DNA of 5,285 bases from Bryobacteraceae bacterium (GCA_014379815.1 JACMLA010000627.1:1-5285), one strand, 5' to 3'; counted from the stretch's first letter, positions 1 through 5,285 are shown. The notes: a model not told the origin generated them from the sequence alone. Numbers and translations: made by a program.

Positions 1-263
1 ACGACGTAGACTCCGCCGCGAACGAACATGCTGGAGCTCTCGAGGTACACCGCGCGTACCGCAAAGCTGAAAAACATCACGCCAAGGATGAACCAGGGAG
101 CACTGCGGCCGATTGCCTGCTCCGCGATGCCGCCGGCGTAGAACGCCGAAGACGCCAGGTCCGATAGGACAATAGCGGCAGCTCTCCAGAACGAAATGAA
201 GGAGAGCATGACAGTGCTCGCGACGACGACCGTAGCCGCGCCTGAGCGAGACTGTGGATTCAA
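1..263 (-). CDS. APC-type amino-acid permease, N-terminal part (runs off window)
   Basis: The first 87 residues of an inner-membrane transporter, cut by the left edge. Translation from the TTG gives a short polar N-terminus (about 1-10), a hydrophobic stretch (about 9-25), then the pattern FWRAAAIVLSDLASSAFYAGG (residues 25-45), AEQAIG at 47-52, a second hydrophobic stretch (about 55-72) and RAVYLESSSMFVRGGVYV (70-87). From memory this matches the start of a large acidobacterial APC-superfamily amino-acid permease family; the substrate cannot be told. Start choice: in-frame TGA at 300-302 bounds the frame, the only usual start codon before residue 19 is TTG at 261-263, and it has AAAGGA eight bases upstream. 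The next candidate, Met19 (ATG at 207-209), has no ribosome binding site. The gene is divergent from the plus-strand gene at 322. Family call fairly sure, start less so. Confidence 0.8.
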   Translation of the reverse strand, partial: MNPQSRSGAATVVVASTVMLSFISFWRAAAIVLSDLASSAFYAGGIAEQAIGRSAPWFILGVMFFSFAVRAVYLESSSMFVRGGVYV

Positions 264-271
264 TCCAGATG

Positions 272-277
272 TCCTTT
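272..277 (-). promoter_or_regulatory. Shine-Dalgarno that decides the TTG start of the permease
   Basis: On the minus strand AAAGGA lies eight bases before the TTG at 261-263. It is the only purine-rich site in the leader at suitable spacing and is the main reason to prefer the TTG start over the internal ATG. Confidence 0.6.
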
Positions 278-310
278 CACCACCCGGACTATGGGCGGTT
301 CAACTGAATT

Positions 311-316
311 CATAAT
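311..316 (+). promoter_or_regulatory. candidate -10 element for the 322 gene, possibly leaderless
   Basis: CATAAT (five of six matches to TATAAT) ends five bases before the GTG at 322, so transcription would begin at or next to the start codon. No convincing -35 lies 16-18 bases upstream, and no Shine-Dalgarno precedes the GTG. It overlaps the minus-strand -10 at 312-317. Confidence 0.3.
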
Positions 317-341
317 AGTTCGTGAGTTTCCTGTCCGGCAA
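312..341 (-). promoter_or_regulatory. candidate sigma70-like promoter for the permease
   Basis: Minus strand: TTGCCG (336-341, four of six matches to TTGACA), an 18-base spacer, then TATTAT (312-317, five of six matches to TATAAT). Initiation would fall near 305, leaving a leader of about 40 bases with the AAAGGA site inside it. The -35 would lie inside the 5' end of the divergent gene. Matched by eye only. Confidence 0.35.
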
Positions 342-1230
342 GATACCTCGATCGACCACTTTACCCTTCGTCTGCGCGGTGGCTGCAGGGTCGCTTTGGG
401 GCCAGCCTCCCGCTACTGATTCGTTCCGAAGTCCTGAGGTTCTGGCTACTGTTCGCATTGCGGGGCTTACCGAAAGCAGCGGAATTGTCGCATCCCGTCA
501 GCATGCCGGAGTGCTGTGGACACACAACGATTCCGGAGGCGGGCCTTACCTGTTTGCGATGAACCGGAGTGGGGAACTGCTGGGACGCTGGCGTGTGAAG
601 TCAGCAAAGTCCAGCGATTGGGAAGACATTTCGATTGGCCCAGGCGCGCGCAGCGGGTGGAATCTCTACGTCGGCGATATTGGCGATAACCGCAGGAGGA
701 GGCCATTCGTCACGGTCTATCGTGTCCCGGAGCCGCAGCCAGAGGCAAGCGCGAATCGTCAGACTGCATCCGCACAGGCTCTCCGCTTTACCTACCCGGA
801 TGGCGCTCACGATGCCGAATGTCTGATGGTGCACCCGGTATCGGGCGATTTGTACATCGTCACGAAGGCGCAATTGGGTGATAGTGAGACACGAGTGTAT
901 CGCGCCTCTCCACCACGCAAGCCCGGTACGCGCCCAGTCAAGCTCCAGCTGGTGGCAAAGTTGACTCTACCCGAGCGGGGCTTCTTCGCAAGGCTCTTTG
1001 GCATAACGGGCGGCGACATTTCTCCAGACGGTAGCCGTGTCGTGCTGTGCGACTACTTTGGTGCCGTCGAAGCTCCGTTCGATCCGAATTGGAAGATGGA
1101 GTGGTCCGTAGTGGATCTTGGTCCCCGGGAGCAGGGCGAAGCGATCTGCTACCGCGAGGATGGGAAGGCGCTCCTCGCCACGACGGAAGGCAAGGAGTTT
1201 CCGCTTATTGAAGTCCGTCGGCGCGACTAG
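322..1230 (+). CDS. predicted secreted beta-propeller-like protein, function unknown
   Basis: 302 residues, probably exported: basic residues at 7 and 10, a hydrophobic core at about 12-27, and a plausible cleavage site near residues 27-31. The mature part is rich in short beta-strand patterns with Gly-Asp and Asn-Asp turns typical of bladed propellers: ESSGIVAS (51-58), WTHNDSGGG (66-74), DWEDISIG (99-106), LYVGDIGDN (115-123), DAECLMVHPVSGDLYIVTK (164-182), GGDISPDGSRVVL (230-242) and QGEAICY (271-277). I recognise this set from uncharacterised bacterial proteins, but no catalytic site is evident. The Asp-rich turns could bind metal; that is inference. Start: TAG at 316-318 closes the frame just upstream, so GTG at 322 is the earliest start; it has no Shine-Dalgarno, and the next GTG (379) would remove most of the signal sequence. 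The stop shares CTAG with the convergent esterase gene, so no room exists for a separate terminator. Confidence 0.8.
   Translation: MSFLSGKIPRSTTLPFVCAVAAGSLWGQPPATDSFRSPEVLATVRIAGLTESSGIVASRQHAGVLWTHNDSGGGPYLFAMNRSGELLGRWRVKSAKSSDWEDISIGPGARSGWNLYVGDIGDNRRRRPFVTVYRVPEPQPEASANRQTASAQALRFTYPDGAHDAECLMVHPVSGDLYIVTKAQLGDSETRVYRASPPRKPGTRPVKLQLVAKLTLPERGFFARLFGITGGDISPDGSRVVLCDYFGAVEAPFDPNWKMEWSVVDLGPREQGEAICYREDGKALLATTEGKEFPLIEVRRRD
1227..1230. other. interlocked stop codons (CTAG) of two convergent genes
   Basis: The self-complementary CTAG supplies TAG to the plus-strand gene (1228-1230) and TAG to the minus-strand gene (1227-1229). The genes are thus tail to tail with no intergenic space. 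I see no terminator hairpin around it, so each transcript probably reads into the other gene's 3' end. Confidence 0.9.
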
Positions 1231-2972
1231 AGCCCGAAAGCTACCCGAAGATTGGCTGCCACGTGCTGCACAGCCCGACGGCCTTCATCCACGACTCGAT
1301 TCATCCCGAAGAATTCGTGAGACATCGTCTCGTAATTGCGGTAATCGACGACGATACCGAACTGGCGCAACTTGTCTGCGTAGGCAGCACCTTCGCTACG
1401 AAGAGGATCGAGTCCCGCTGTGATCACGGTTGCGGGCGGGAGTCCCTGAACACTGCCTAGCAGGGGAGAGGCGTAGGGATTGGTTGTACCCTGTGGAGTC
1501 GAAAGATAGTGGCCTCCGAACCAGCGAAGCGCGTCTCTGGTAAGAAAAAGGGCTTTACCGTTTTCTTCGTACGAAGGACTTTCGCTAGCAAGGTTGGTTA
1601 CAGGGTAGACCAGGGCCTGGTGCACCGGCATCCGGCCCCGGCGATCGCGAGCCATCATGCAGACAACGGTGGCCAGGTTACCTCCTGCGCTCTCTCCGGC
1701 GACTGCAACGCGGTCGGGTTGACCGCCAATCGCAGCAGTATTTGCGAAGGCCCACTGAACCGCCGCGTAGGCATCCTCGGTAGCGGCGGGAAACGGGTTC
1801 TCAGGAGCCTTGCGATACTCCACACTGACTACCACCGCTGCTGCTTCGTTTGCGAGGGCCCTGGCAGAAGCGTCGTAAGTGTCCCGAGTGGCAATCACGA
1901 AACCTCCACCGTGAAAGTAGACTATGACCGGGAATGGACCTGTTCCCTGAGGCGTATAGATCCTTGCCGGGATCATGACTCCATCGCCGCCGGGAATCAT
2001 CCGCTCTTCGACACCTCCGATAGCTTCCGGATCTCCCGTGCCACCCTGGCGCCGCTGCAATGCGCGTACCGCGTCTGCGAAAGTGGGCTGAGTCCGCGCC
2101 TCCTGCGGTGTCAAAGCCTCTACAGGCTTGGGTCTCAATGCCTGATACTCGGCGAAGACGGCCTGCACCTGGCGGTCGTTGCCACCTGCCACCCGGCCCG
2201 TGATCAGCGTCCCAGCGCTCGAAGATGCGCCGCCTGTCTGGATAGATACTGGAATCGTTCCCGTCTGGGTCGAAGGTATGCGAACCGCGATCTGGTAAAG
2301 TCCCGCAAAGCCGGGAGCTGCAACGGAGTGAAGCGGCTCAGCCGAGACGTCGCCGAATTGCACCGTGACCCTGGAGGCGTTGAATGCTGCGTTTCCCAGG
2401 GCCGACGAGGGGACCGGAACACCCGTCTGCATTAGGGGTGTGGTCTGGCCGAGTCCTGTCGCGTAGAGTAAAACAAGTTCGCCCGGAGCCGCTGGATTAA
2501 CAGCGCCCACAATGGAGTAATTCGGGAACTTTAAAGCTAGCAGCCCGGTTCCGTCGAAAAACAGAGCCGGCGCAGTTGTGGCCACTGTCACAGTTGCGGT
2601 CGCGACTGCAGTTCCATCGCGGACAACCTGCAATTGCTGAGAACCTGGCTGTACTTCGAACGGTACCTGGGCTGAGATCGCTGCTGGCGAGACCGAAAAC
2701 AGGGCCGCCAGTGTACCCGAAATCGTCACCTGGACACCGGCCAGAGTGGTCGGCAGCATCGATCCCATCACGCTGCCGTTGGTGGTTGTCGATGTAGCGA
2801 GATTTGTTCCCGTGATCGTAAATATGCTGCCGGGAGCAATGTTCGATGTCGTCGTGCCAGAACCTGCGGCTACGGCCGCTATTGTCGACGGCGGTGTTGT
2901 TTGCTGGGCGTAGGCGCAAGCGAGCATAGAGGACGCAAGCAGCGTCCTTGAATACAACCCGGATCGGTGCAT
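1227..2972 (-). CDS. secreted fusion: TIGR03437-type N-terminal domain + HSL-family (family IV) esterase
   Basis: 581 residues. Signal peptide at about 1-22, with likely cleavage after A20-Y21-A22. Residues about 25-262 match the TIGR03437 domain abundant in Solibacter: IAPGSIFTITGTNLA (45-59), LPTTLAGVQVTISG (73-86), SPAAISAQVPFEVQPGS (95-111), ATGLGQTTPL (171-180) and APGFAGLYQIAVRIPS (219-234). Residues about 270-581 form a full-length alpha/beta hydrolase of the hormone-sensitive-lipase family: oxyanion HGGG (354-357), nucleophile Ser428 in GESAGG, Asp522 in GLDPLRSEG and His552 in MSHEFFGM. It should hydrolyse short-chain carboxylic esters outside the cytoplasm; the true substrate is unknown. 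The frame is unbroken across the junction (about 2150-2190). TIGR03437 is normally C-terminal, so N-terminal placement is odd. The gene starts 83 bases after the cytochrome gene on the same strand; a purine-rich GGAGAGAGAAAG precedes the ATG at somewhat long spacing. Confidence 0.92.
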   Translation of the reverse strand: MHRSGLYSRTLLASSMLACAYAQQTTPPSTIAAVAAGSGTTTSNIAPGSIFTITGTNLATSTTTNGSVMGSMLPTTLAGVQVTISGTLAALFSVSPAAISAQVPFEVQPGSQQLQVVRDGTAVATATVTVATTAPALFFDGTGLLALKFPNYSIVGAVNPAAPGELVLLYATGLGQTTPLMQTGVPVPSSALGNAAFNASRVTVQFGDVSAEPLHSVAAPGFAGLYQIAVRIPSTQTGTIPVSIQTGGASSSAGTLITGRVAGGNDRQVQAVFAEYQALRPKPVEALTPQEARTQPTFADAVRALQRRQGGTGDPEAIGGVEERMIPGGDGVMIPARIYTPQGTGPFPVIVYFHGGGFVIATRDTYDASARALANEAAAVVVSVEYRKAPENPFPAATEDAYAAVQWAFANTAAIGGQPDRVAVAGESAGGNLATVVCMMARDRRGRMPVHQALVYPVTNLASESPSYEENGKALFLTRDALRWFGGHYLSTPQGTTNPYASPLLGSVQGLPPATVITAGLDPLRSEGAAYADKLRQFGIVVDYRNYETMSHEFFGMNRVVDEGRRAVQHVAANLRVAFGL

Positions 2973-3055
2973 TAGGTATCTTTCTCTCTCCGGAGACGAA
3001 GTGAGGTTCGACTGTTACCAGCCCACACGTTCGATGACTCAAAAAGAGTAGTGTT
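2973..3055. other. short intergenic gap between the cytochrome and esterase genes
   Basis: 83 bases. It contains the 10-base perfect palindrome TCTCCGGAGA (2987-2996), which overlaps the purine-rich ribosome-binding region of the esterase gene, and a weak dyad ACTC-AAAAA-GAGT (3037-3049). Neither is a convincing intrinsic terminator, and no good -35/-10 pair is visible on the minus strand. Read-through from the respiratory genes into the esterase gene is possible. Confidence 0.5.
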
Positions 3056-4711
3056 TCAAGCTTCCGGTGTCGGCGAAGATGGCAGTTCGAGCAGCCAGGT
3101 AGTAATCCGGTCCAGCTCGCGCGAGCTGAACTTATAGGCCGGCATGGTGGTGCCTGGAGAAAGCTTCTGAGGATTTAGAAAGTGCTCCTGCACCCAGTCG
3201 CGGTTACGGCGTTCCGCAAGCCCGTTTAAGACTGGCCCCAGCTTCTGCCCAACGCCGTTCACCTGATGGCAAGCACCGCACTGCTGCTTCTGGTAGAGCA
3301 GCGCAGCTTCGGACGCATGGACAGGAATCGTCGGCACGAGAGACAGCTTTTCAATGGGGAACTTCAGCGAGAAGTTGGCAAGTGCGCTCAGTTCCGGCCC
3401 GCTAAACGAGGCAGTTGAGACAGAGTTCCCGGGGTTGCGGAAGTGCTGAATCAGCTCGGCGCTGGTCTTCGTCCGCGCTTTGGCGAGCAACGCGGGACTT
3501 AGCTGGTTGGGACCAGTGGCATGGCAACCCGTGCAAGCCTCGCGACGTACCAGCCCGGCTCCGGCGATTTCGACAGGGCTCAGGAACTGCCATGGTTCCG
3601 GTCCCTTGATGCTGGTGACGTCAATGGCGGTGGTGGGTGGTGTAGAACGGACTGCGGCCAGAGTCAGCCCACCCCAGGTAAGAGCTGCTACAGCAACTAC
3701 TGCGATGGCACCGGTTCGCTGCCGGACGAGTTTCACAGCGCTCCGGTCGATCCACGGAGCAAGAATCAGCGCAGCTATCGCCAGGTTTGGGAGGATGACA
3801 CTGCCCACGATTTCCGCGGGTCCGTGGAAGAATTTCAGCGTCTCGAAGAGAAACAGAAAATACCAGTCCGGTCGCGGGAGATAGGTCGTATCGGTAGGGT
3901 CCGCCAGCCGTTCCAGAGGCACCCGCAGGGTAATCGCGAGGGCGAACAGAATCAAAAACGTAACGAAGATCGCGACTGTGTCTTTGAAGACCTGATCCGG
4001 GTAAAACTTCTTGCTGGGGCCGCGATCGTTGGCCGATGGTGCGACACCATGCTTCCGTACCAGAAAGACGTGAAAAGCGACAAGCAGGAGAGTCGCCGGT
4101 GGCAGCACAAGGACGTGGATCGCATAGAAGCGAGCGAAGGTTGCTACGCCGATGCCATTCTCCGCCGCAAGCAGACGCGTGATCCAGGGTCCCGCTCCGG
4201 GTATCGAAGCTCCGATCTGGGTGGCAACGATGGTTCCCCAATAGGCCCGGTTGTCCCATGGAAGCAGGTATCCGGTAAGACCGTACGCCAGCGTCAGCAG
4301 GAGCAGAAAGACACCGACAATCCACGTGCCTTCCCTTGGCTTTTTGTAAGCACCCCAAAGGAAAACCTGGACCATGTGGAGCACTACGACGATGATCATG
4401 ATGCTGGCACCCCAGTGGTGCAGACCCCGCATCATCGCCCCACCTGTCAGCTCGGTCATGATGTACCGGACACTGTTCCACGCTTCTCCAGGCGTCGGAG
4501 CATAGTTAAAGGACAGCAAAATCCCGGTAACCAGCTGAATGAGAAAGCTGAACAGCGCCACGCTTCCGAAAACCTGGTGCCAGCCTGAGGAAGCCGGAAT
4601 GTCTTCGTTGAAGAAGCCTTTCACCATGCCGGGCAGGCCGGTGCGTTCTTCCAGCCAGCCGATTACCGGGTGGTCGGTTTGCGGACTCGGGCTATGACCG
4701 GCGACGCTCAT
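3056..4711 (-). CDS. cytochrome b (b6/subunit IV type) fused to two C-terminal cytochrome c domains
   Basis: 551 residues; the quinol-oxidising membrane core of a bc-type complex plus its c-haem module. Haem b ligands are His98/His199 and His112/His214; the 199-214 spacing is the b6 type, one longer than in mitochondrial cytochrome b. TGYLLPWD lies at 146-153 and the Qo motif is PDWY (281-284). I count seven likely membrane helices: about 47-69, 102-120, 130-150, 195-217, 243-262, 303-320 and 334-353. This equals b6 plus subunit IV in one chain and puts the C-terminus in the periplasm. Two c domains follow: CTGCH (393-397) and CGACH (478-482), both followed by an HF-NP motif (423-427, 510-514), suggesting tandem duplication. 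Domain two has Met523 as probable distal ligand; domain one has no Met. The Cys that holds haem cn in b6f is Val47 here. The start overlaps the Rieske stop as ATGA, implying translational coupling. Confidence 0.95.
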   Translation of the reverse strand: MSVAGHSPSPQTDHPVIGWLEERTGLPGMVKGFFNEDIPASSGWHQVFGSVALFSFLIQLVTGILLSFNYAPTPGEAWNSVRYIMTELTGGAMMRGLHHWGASIMIIVVVLHMVQVFLWGAYKKPREGTWIVGVFLLLLTLAYGLTGYLLPWDNRAYWGTIVATQIGASIPGAGPWITRLLAAENGIGVATFARFYAIHVLVLPPATLLLVAFHVFLVRKHGVAPSANDRGPSKKFYPDQVFKDTVAIFVTFLILFALAITLRVPLERLADPTDTTYLPRPDWYFLFLFETLKFFHGPAEIVGSVILPNLAIAALILAPWIDRSAVKLVRQRTGAIAVVAVAALTWGGLTLAAVRSTPPTTAIDVTSIKGPEPWQFLSPVEIAGAGLVRREACTGCHATGPNQLSPALLAKARTKTSAELIQHFRNPGNSVSTASFSGPELSALANFSLKFPIEKLSLVPTIPVHASEAALLYQKQQCGACHQVNGVGQKLGPVLNGLAERRNRDWVQEHFLNPQKLSPGTTMPAYKFSSRELDRITTWLLELPSSPTPEA

Positions 4712-5184
4712 GCGTTTCTCTCGACTTCGCCAAGAAGAACTCGCGAGTTTTCGACTTTCACTTGGTATCGGTCGAGAGCACGGGGCGCAGGACCGCTAAG
4801 GACCTTACCGTCCATGCTGAAGGCAGAGGTGTGACAGGGACAGTGGAATTCCTTCTGCTCGGCAGCCCAGTGATAGGCGCACCCCAGGTGAGTGCACTGC
4901 GGCGCTAGCGCGATTACTTCCGATGCTCCGGTACGAACCACCCACGCGGTTGTCCGCTCATTCGCCATCTTCCAGCCGTCCATCCGAACTCTTCGAAACA
5001 CGACTTCCTCGGGTGAGTTCATCGGTAGCTGAGACACGTCTGCCGCGTCAATCCAACCTTGTTTTTTACGGGAACGGGGCGTAGCAAAAAGGTAGGCTAC
5101 AGCGGGTATCGTGAGCGCGGCGGTCATTACGGCTCCGAGAACTGCAATGATGCCCTGCTGAAACTGACGGCGATCTAGGCTCAT
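4708..5184 (-). CDS. Rieske [2Fe-2S] subunit of the bc-type quinol oxidoreductase
   Basis: 158 residues; takes one electron from quinol at the Qo site of the neighbouring cytochrome b and passes it to haem c on the outer face of the membrane. The N-terminus has a twin-arginine pattern (DRRQFQQ, 4-10) before one hydrophobic segment (about 11-33), as expected for a Tat-exported, membrane-anchored Rieske protein. Cluster box 1 is CTHLGC (97-102) and box 2 is CPCHTSAF (115-122): ligands Cys97, His99, Cys115, His118, with disulfide Cys102-Cys117. GPAPR (131-135) is the conserved loop after the cluster. Ser120 is kept, but Phe122 replaces the Tyr that hydrogen-bonds the cluster in high-potential homologues. 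The protein is short, with no extra domains. Its stop overlaps the cytochrome b start by four bases. No Shine-Dalgarno precedes the ATG, and a -10-like TATACT ends eight bases before it. Confidence 0.95.
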   Translation of the reverse strand: MSLDRRQFQQGIIAVLGAVMTAALTIPAVAYLFATPRSRKKQGWIDAADVSQLPMNSPEEVVFRRVRMDGWKMANERTTAWVVRTGASEVIALAPQCTHLGCAYHWAAEQKEFHCPCHTSAFSMDGKVLSGPAPRALDRYQVKVENSRVLLGEVERNA

Positions 5185-5192
5185 CTAGAAAC

Positions 5193-5218
5193 AGTATAAA
5201 AGGCGAAGGTCGTTTCAA
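5193..5218 (-). promoter_or_regulatory. candidate promoter for the Rieske-cytochrome b operon
   Basis: Minus strand: TATACT (5193-5198, five of six matches to TATAAT) preceded by TTGAAA (5213-5218, five of six matches to TTGACA). The spacer is only 14 bases, short for a sigma70 promoter, so the -35 may be fortuitous. Initiation would fall within one or two bases of the ATG at 5184, giving a nearly leaderless mRNA. Confidence 0.35.
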
Positions 5219-5234
5219 CTGTAAAAGGAGTGTG

Positions 5235-5265
5235 AAAGGCCGTGCCAGAAGCGACTACGGCCCTT
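5235..5265 (-). repeat. inverted repeat / hairpin upstream of the Rieske gene
   Basis: As minus-strand RNA, AAGGGCCGT and ACGGCCTTT pair into a nine-base-pair stem (one G-U) around a 13-base loop; the inner six pairs GGCCGT/ACGGCC are perfect. The plus-strand version has an A-C mismatch instead. Only a weak U-run follows, so it could be a poor terminator for a gene beyond the right edge or an operator-like dyad between divergent genes. Confidence 0.4.
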
Positions 5266-5279
5266 GAAGAGAGGGTGTG

Positions 5280-5285
5280 AGGAGG
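5280..5285 (+). promoter_or_regulatory. Shine-Dalgarno-like AGGAGG at the window end
   Basis: A perfect AGGAGG ends the window on the plus strand. It would suit a divergent gene starting 5-10 bases beyond the edge. No start codon is visible, so this is only a hint. Confidence 0.25.

Noticed and set aside
1509..2435. Long plus-strand open frame (308 codons) opposite the esterase fusion
   Set aside because: It is antisense to a gene with complete signal peptide, domain and catalytic motifs. Its translation is Arg/Cys-rich with no recognisable motif, as expected for a shadow frame in GC-rich DNA.
2913..2972. Lipoprotein signal in the esterase fusion (Cys19 in MLACA)
   Set aside because: The residues before Cys do not fit the lipobox (Leu at -2 and Met at -3), whereas AYA|QQ at 20-24 is a good signal peptidase I site.
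3037..3049. ACTC-AAAAA-GAGT as a terminator after cytochrome b
   Set aside because: The stem is only four pairs, with no GC-rich core or following U-run.
3621..4481. 286-codon minus-strand frame overlapping cytochrome b in another phase
   Set aside because: It lies within the cytochrome b gene on the same strand with no motif, and the real frame holds all haem ligands.
3521..4588. Long plus-strand open frame (355 codons) opposite cytochrome b
   Set aside because: The translation is highly charged, with Gln/Arg/Asp runs that mirror hydrophobic codons on the other strand. No domain was recognised, and the opposite frame is unambiguous cytochrome b.
5242..5280. GTG-started 12-codon plus-strand reading frame near the right edge
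   Set aside because: It is very short, poorly placed relative to AAGGAG at 5225-5230, and lacks any supporting feature.
5181..5285. Minus-strand frame open from the window edge whose TGA overlaps the Rieske ATG as ATGA
   Set aside because: It mimics an upstream coupled gene, but the 34 codons have low GC at third positions compared with neighbours, contain the promoter-like and hairpin sequences, and look like no protein C-terminus I know. The short length makes an open frame unsurprising.

Overview
The window looks like chromosomal DNA from an acidobacterium, most likely of the Solibacteres/Bryobacterales kind. Two things point there: the secreted protein in the middle carries the domain known as TIGR03437, which is expanded in Solibacter and relatives, and the partial permease at the left edge has the residue pattern I associate with a large acidobacterial APC-type transporter family. 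Base composition is GC-rich throughout. This is a recognition-based inference, not a database result.

Layout from left to right. Positions 1-263 (minus) are the 5' end of an APC-type amino-acid permease that runs off the window, starting at TTG with a good Shine-Dalgarno. A 58-base divergent intergenic region (264-321) follows, with -10-like hexamers overlapping on the two strands. Positions 322-1230 (plus) encode a 302-residue predicted secreted beta-propeller-like protein of unknown function, starting at GTG with no Shine-Dalgarno. Its stop codon interlocks tail-to-tail, through a shared CTAG, with that of the next gene. Positions 1227-2972 (minus) encode a 581-residue secreted fusion: a TIGR03437-type beta domain followed by a complete hormone-sensitive-lipase-type (family IV) esterase. 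After an 83-base gap come two tightly coupled minus-strand genes read from right to left: a Rieske iron-sulfur protein (4708-5184) and a cytochrome b with two C-terminal c-type haem domains (3056-4711), overlapping by ATGA. The last 101 bases hold a promoter-like region and an inverted repeat, and the window ends on a strong Shine-Dalgarno-like AGGAGG on the plus strand.

The Rieske and cytochrome b-cc genes together encode all the redox centres of a quinol:cytochrome c oxidoreductase (one 2Fe-2S, two b haems, two c haems) in two genes. The cytochrome b core is of the b6/subunit IV type (seven predicted membrane helices, b6-type histidine spacing) but lacks the cysteine that anchors haem cn in true b6f complexes. 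Its Qo motif is PDWY, and the Rieske cluster loop has Phe where high-potential proteins have Tyr, which together suggest a menaquinol-oxidising low-potential enzyme. The first c domain has no methionine available as a distal ligand, the most unusual chemical detail in the window.

I see no CRISPR array, tRNA, rRNA, insertion sequence or defence system. The most interesting points are variations on known families: the two-gene respiratory complex, its Met-less haem c site, the N-terminal placement of the TIGR03437 domain on an esterase, and probably leaderless starts.
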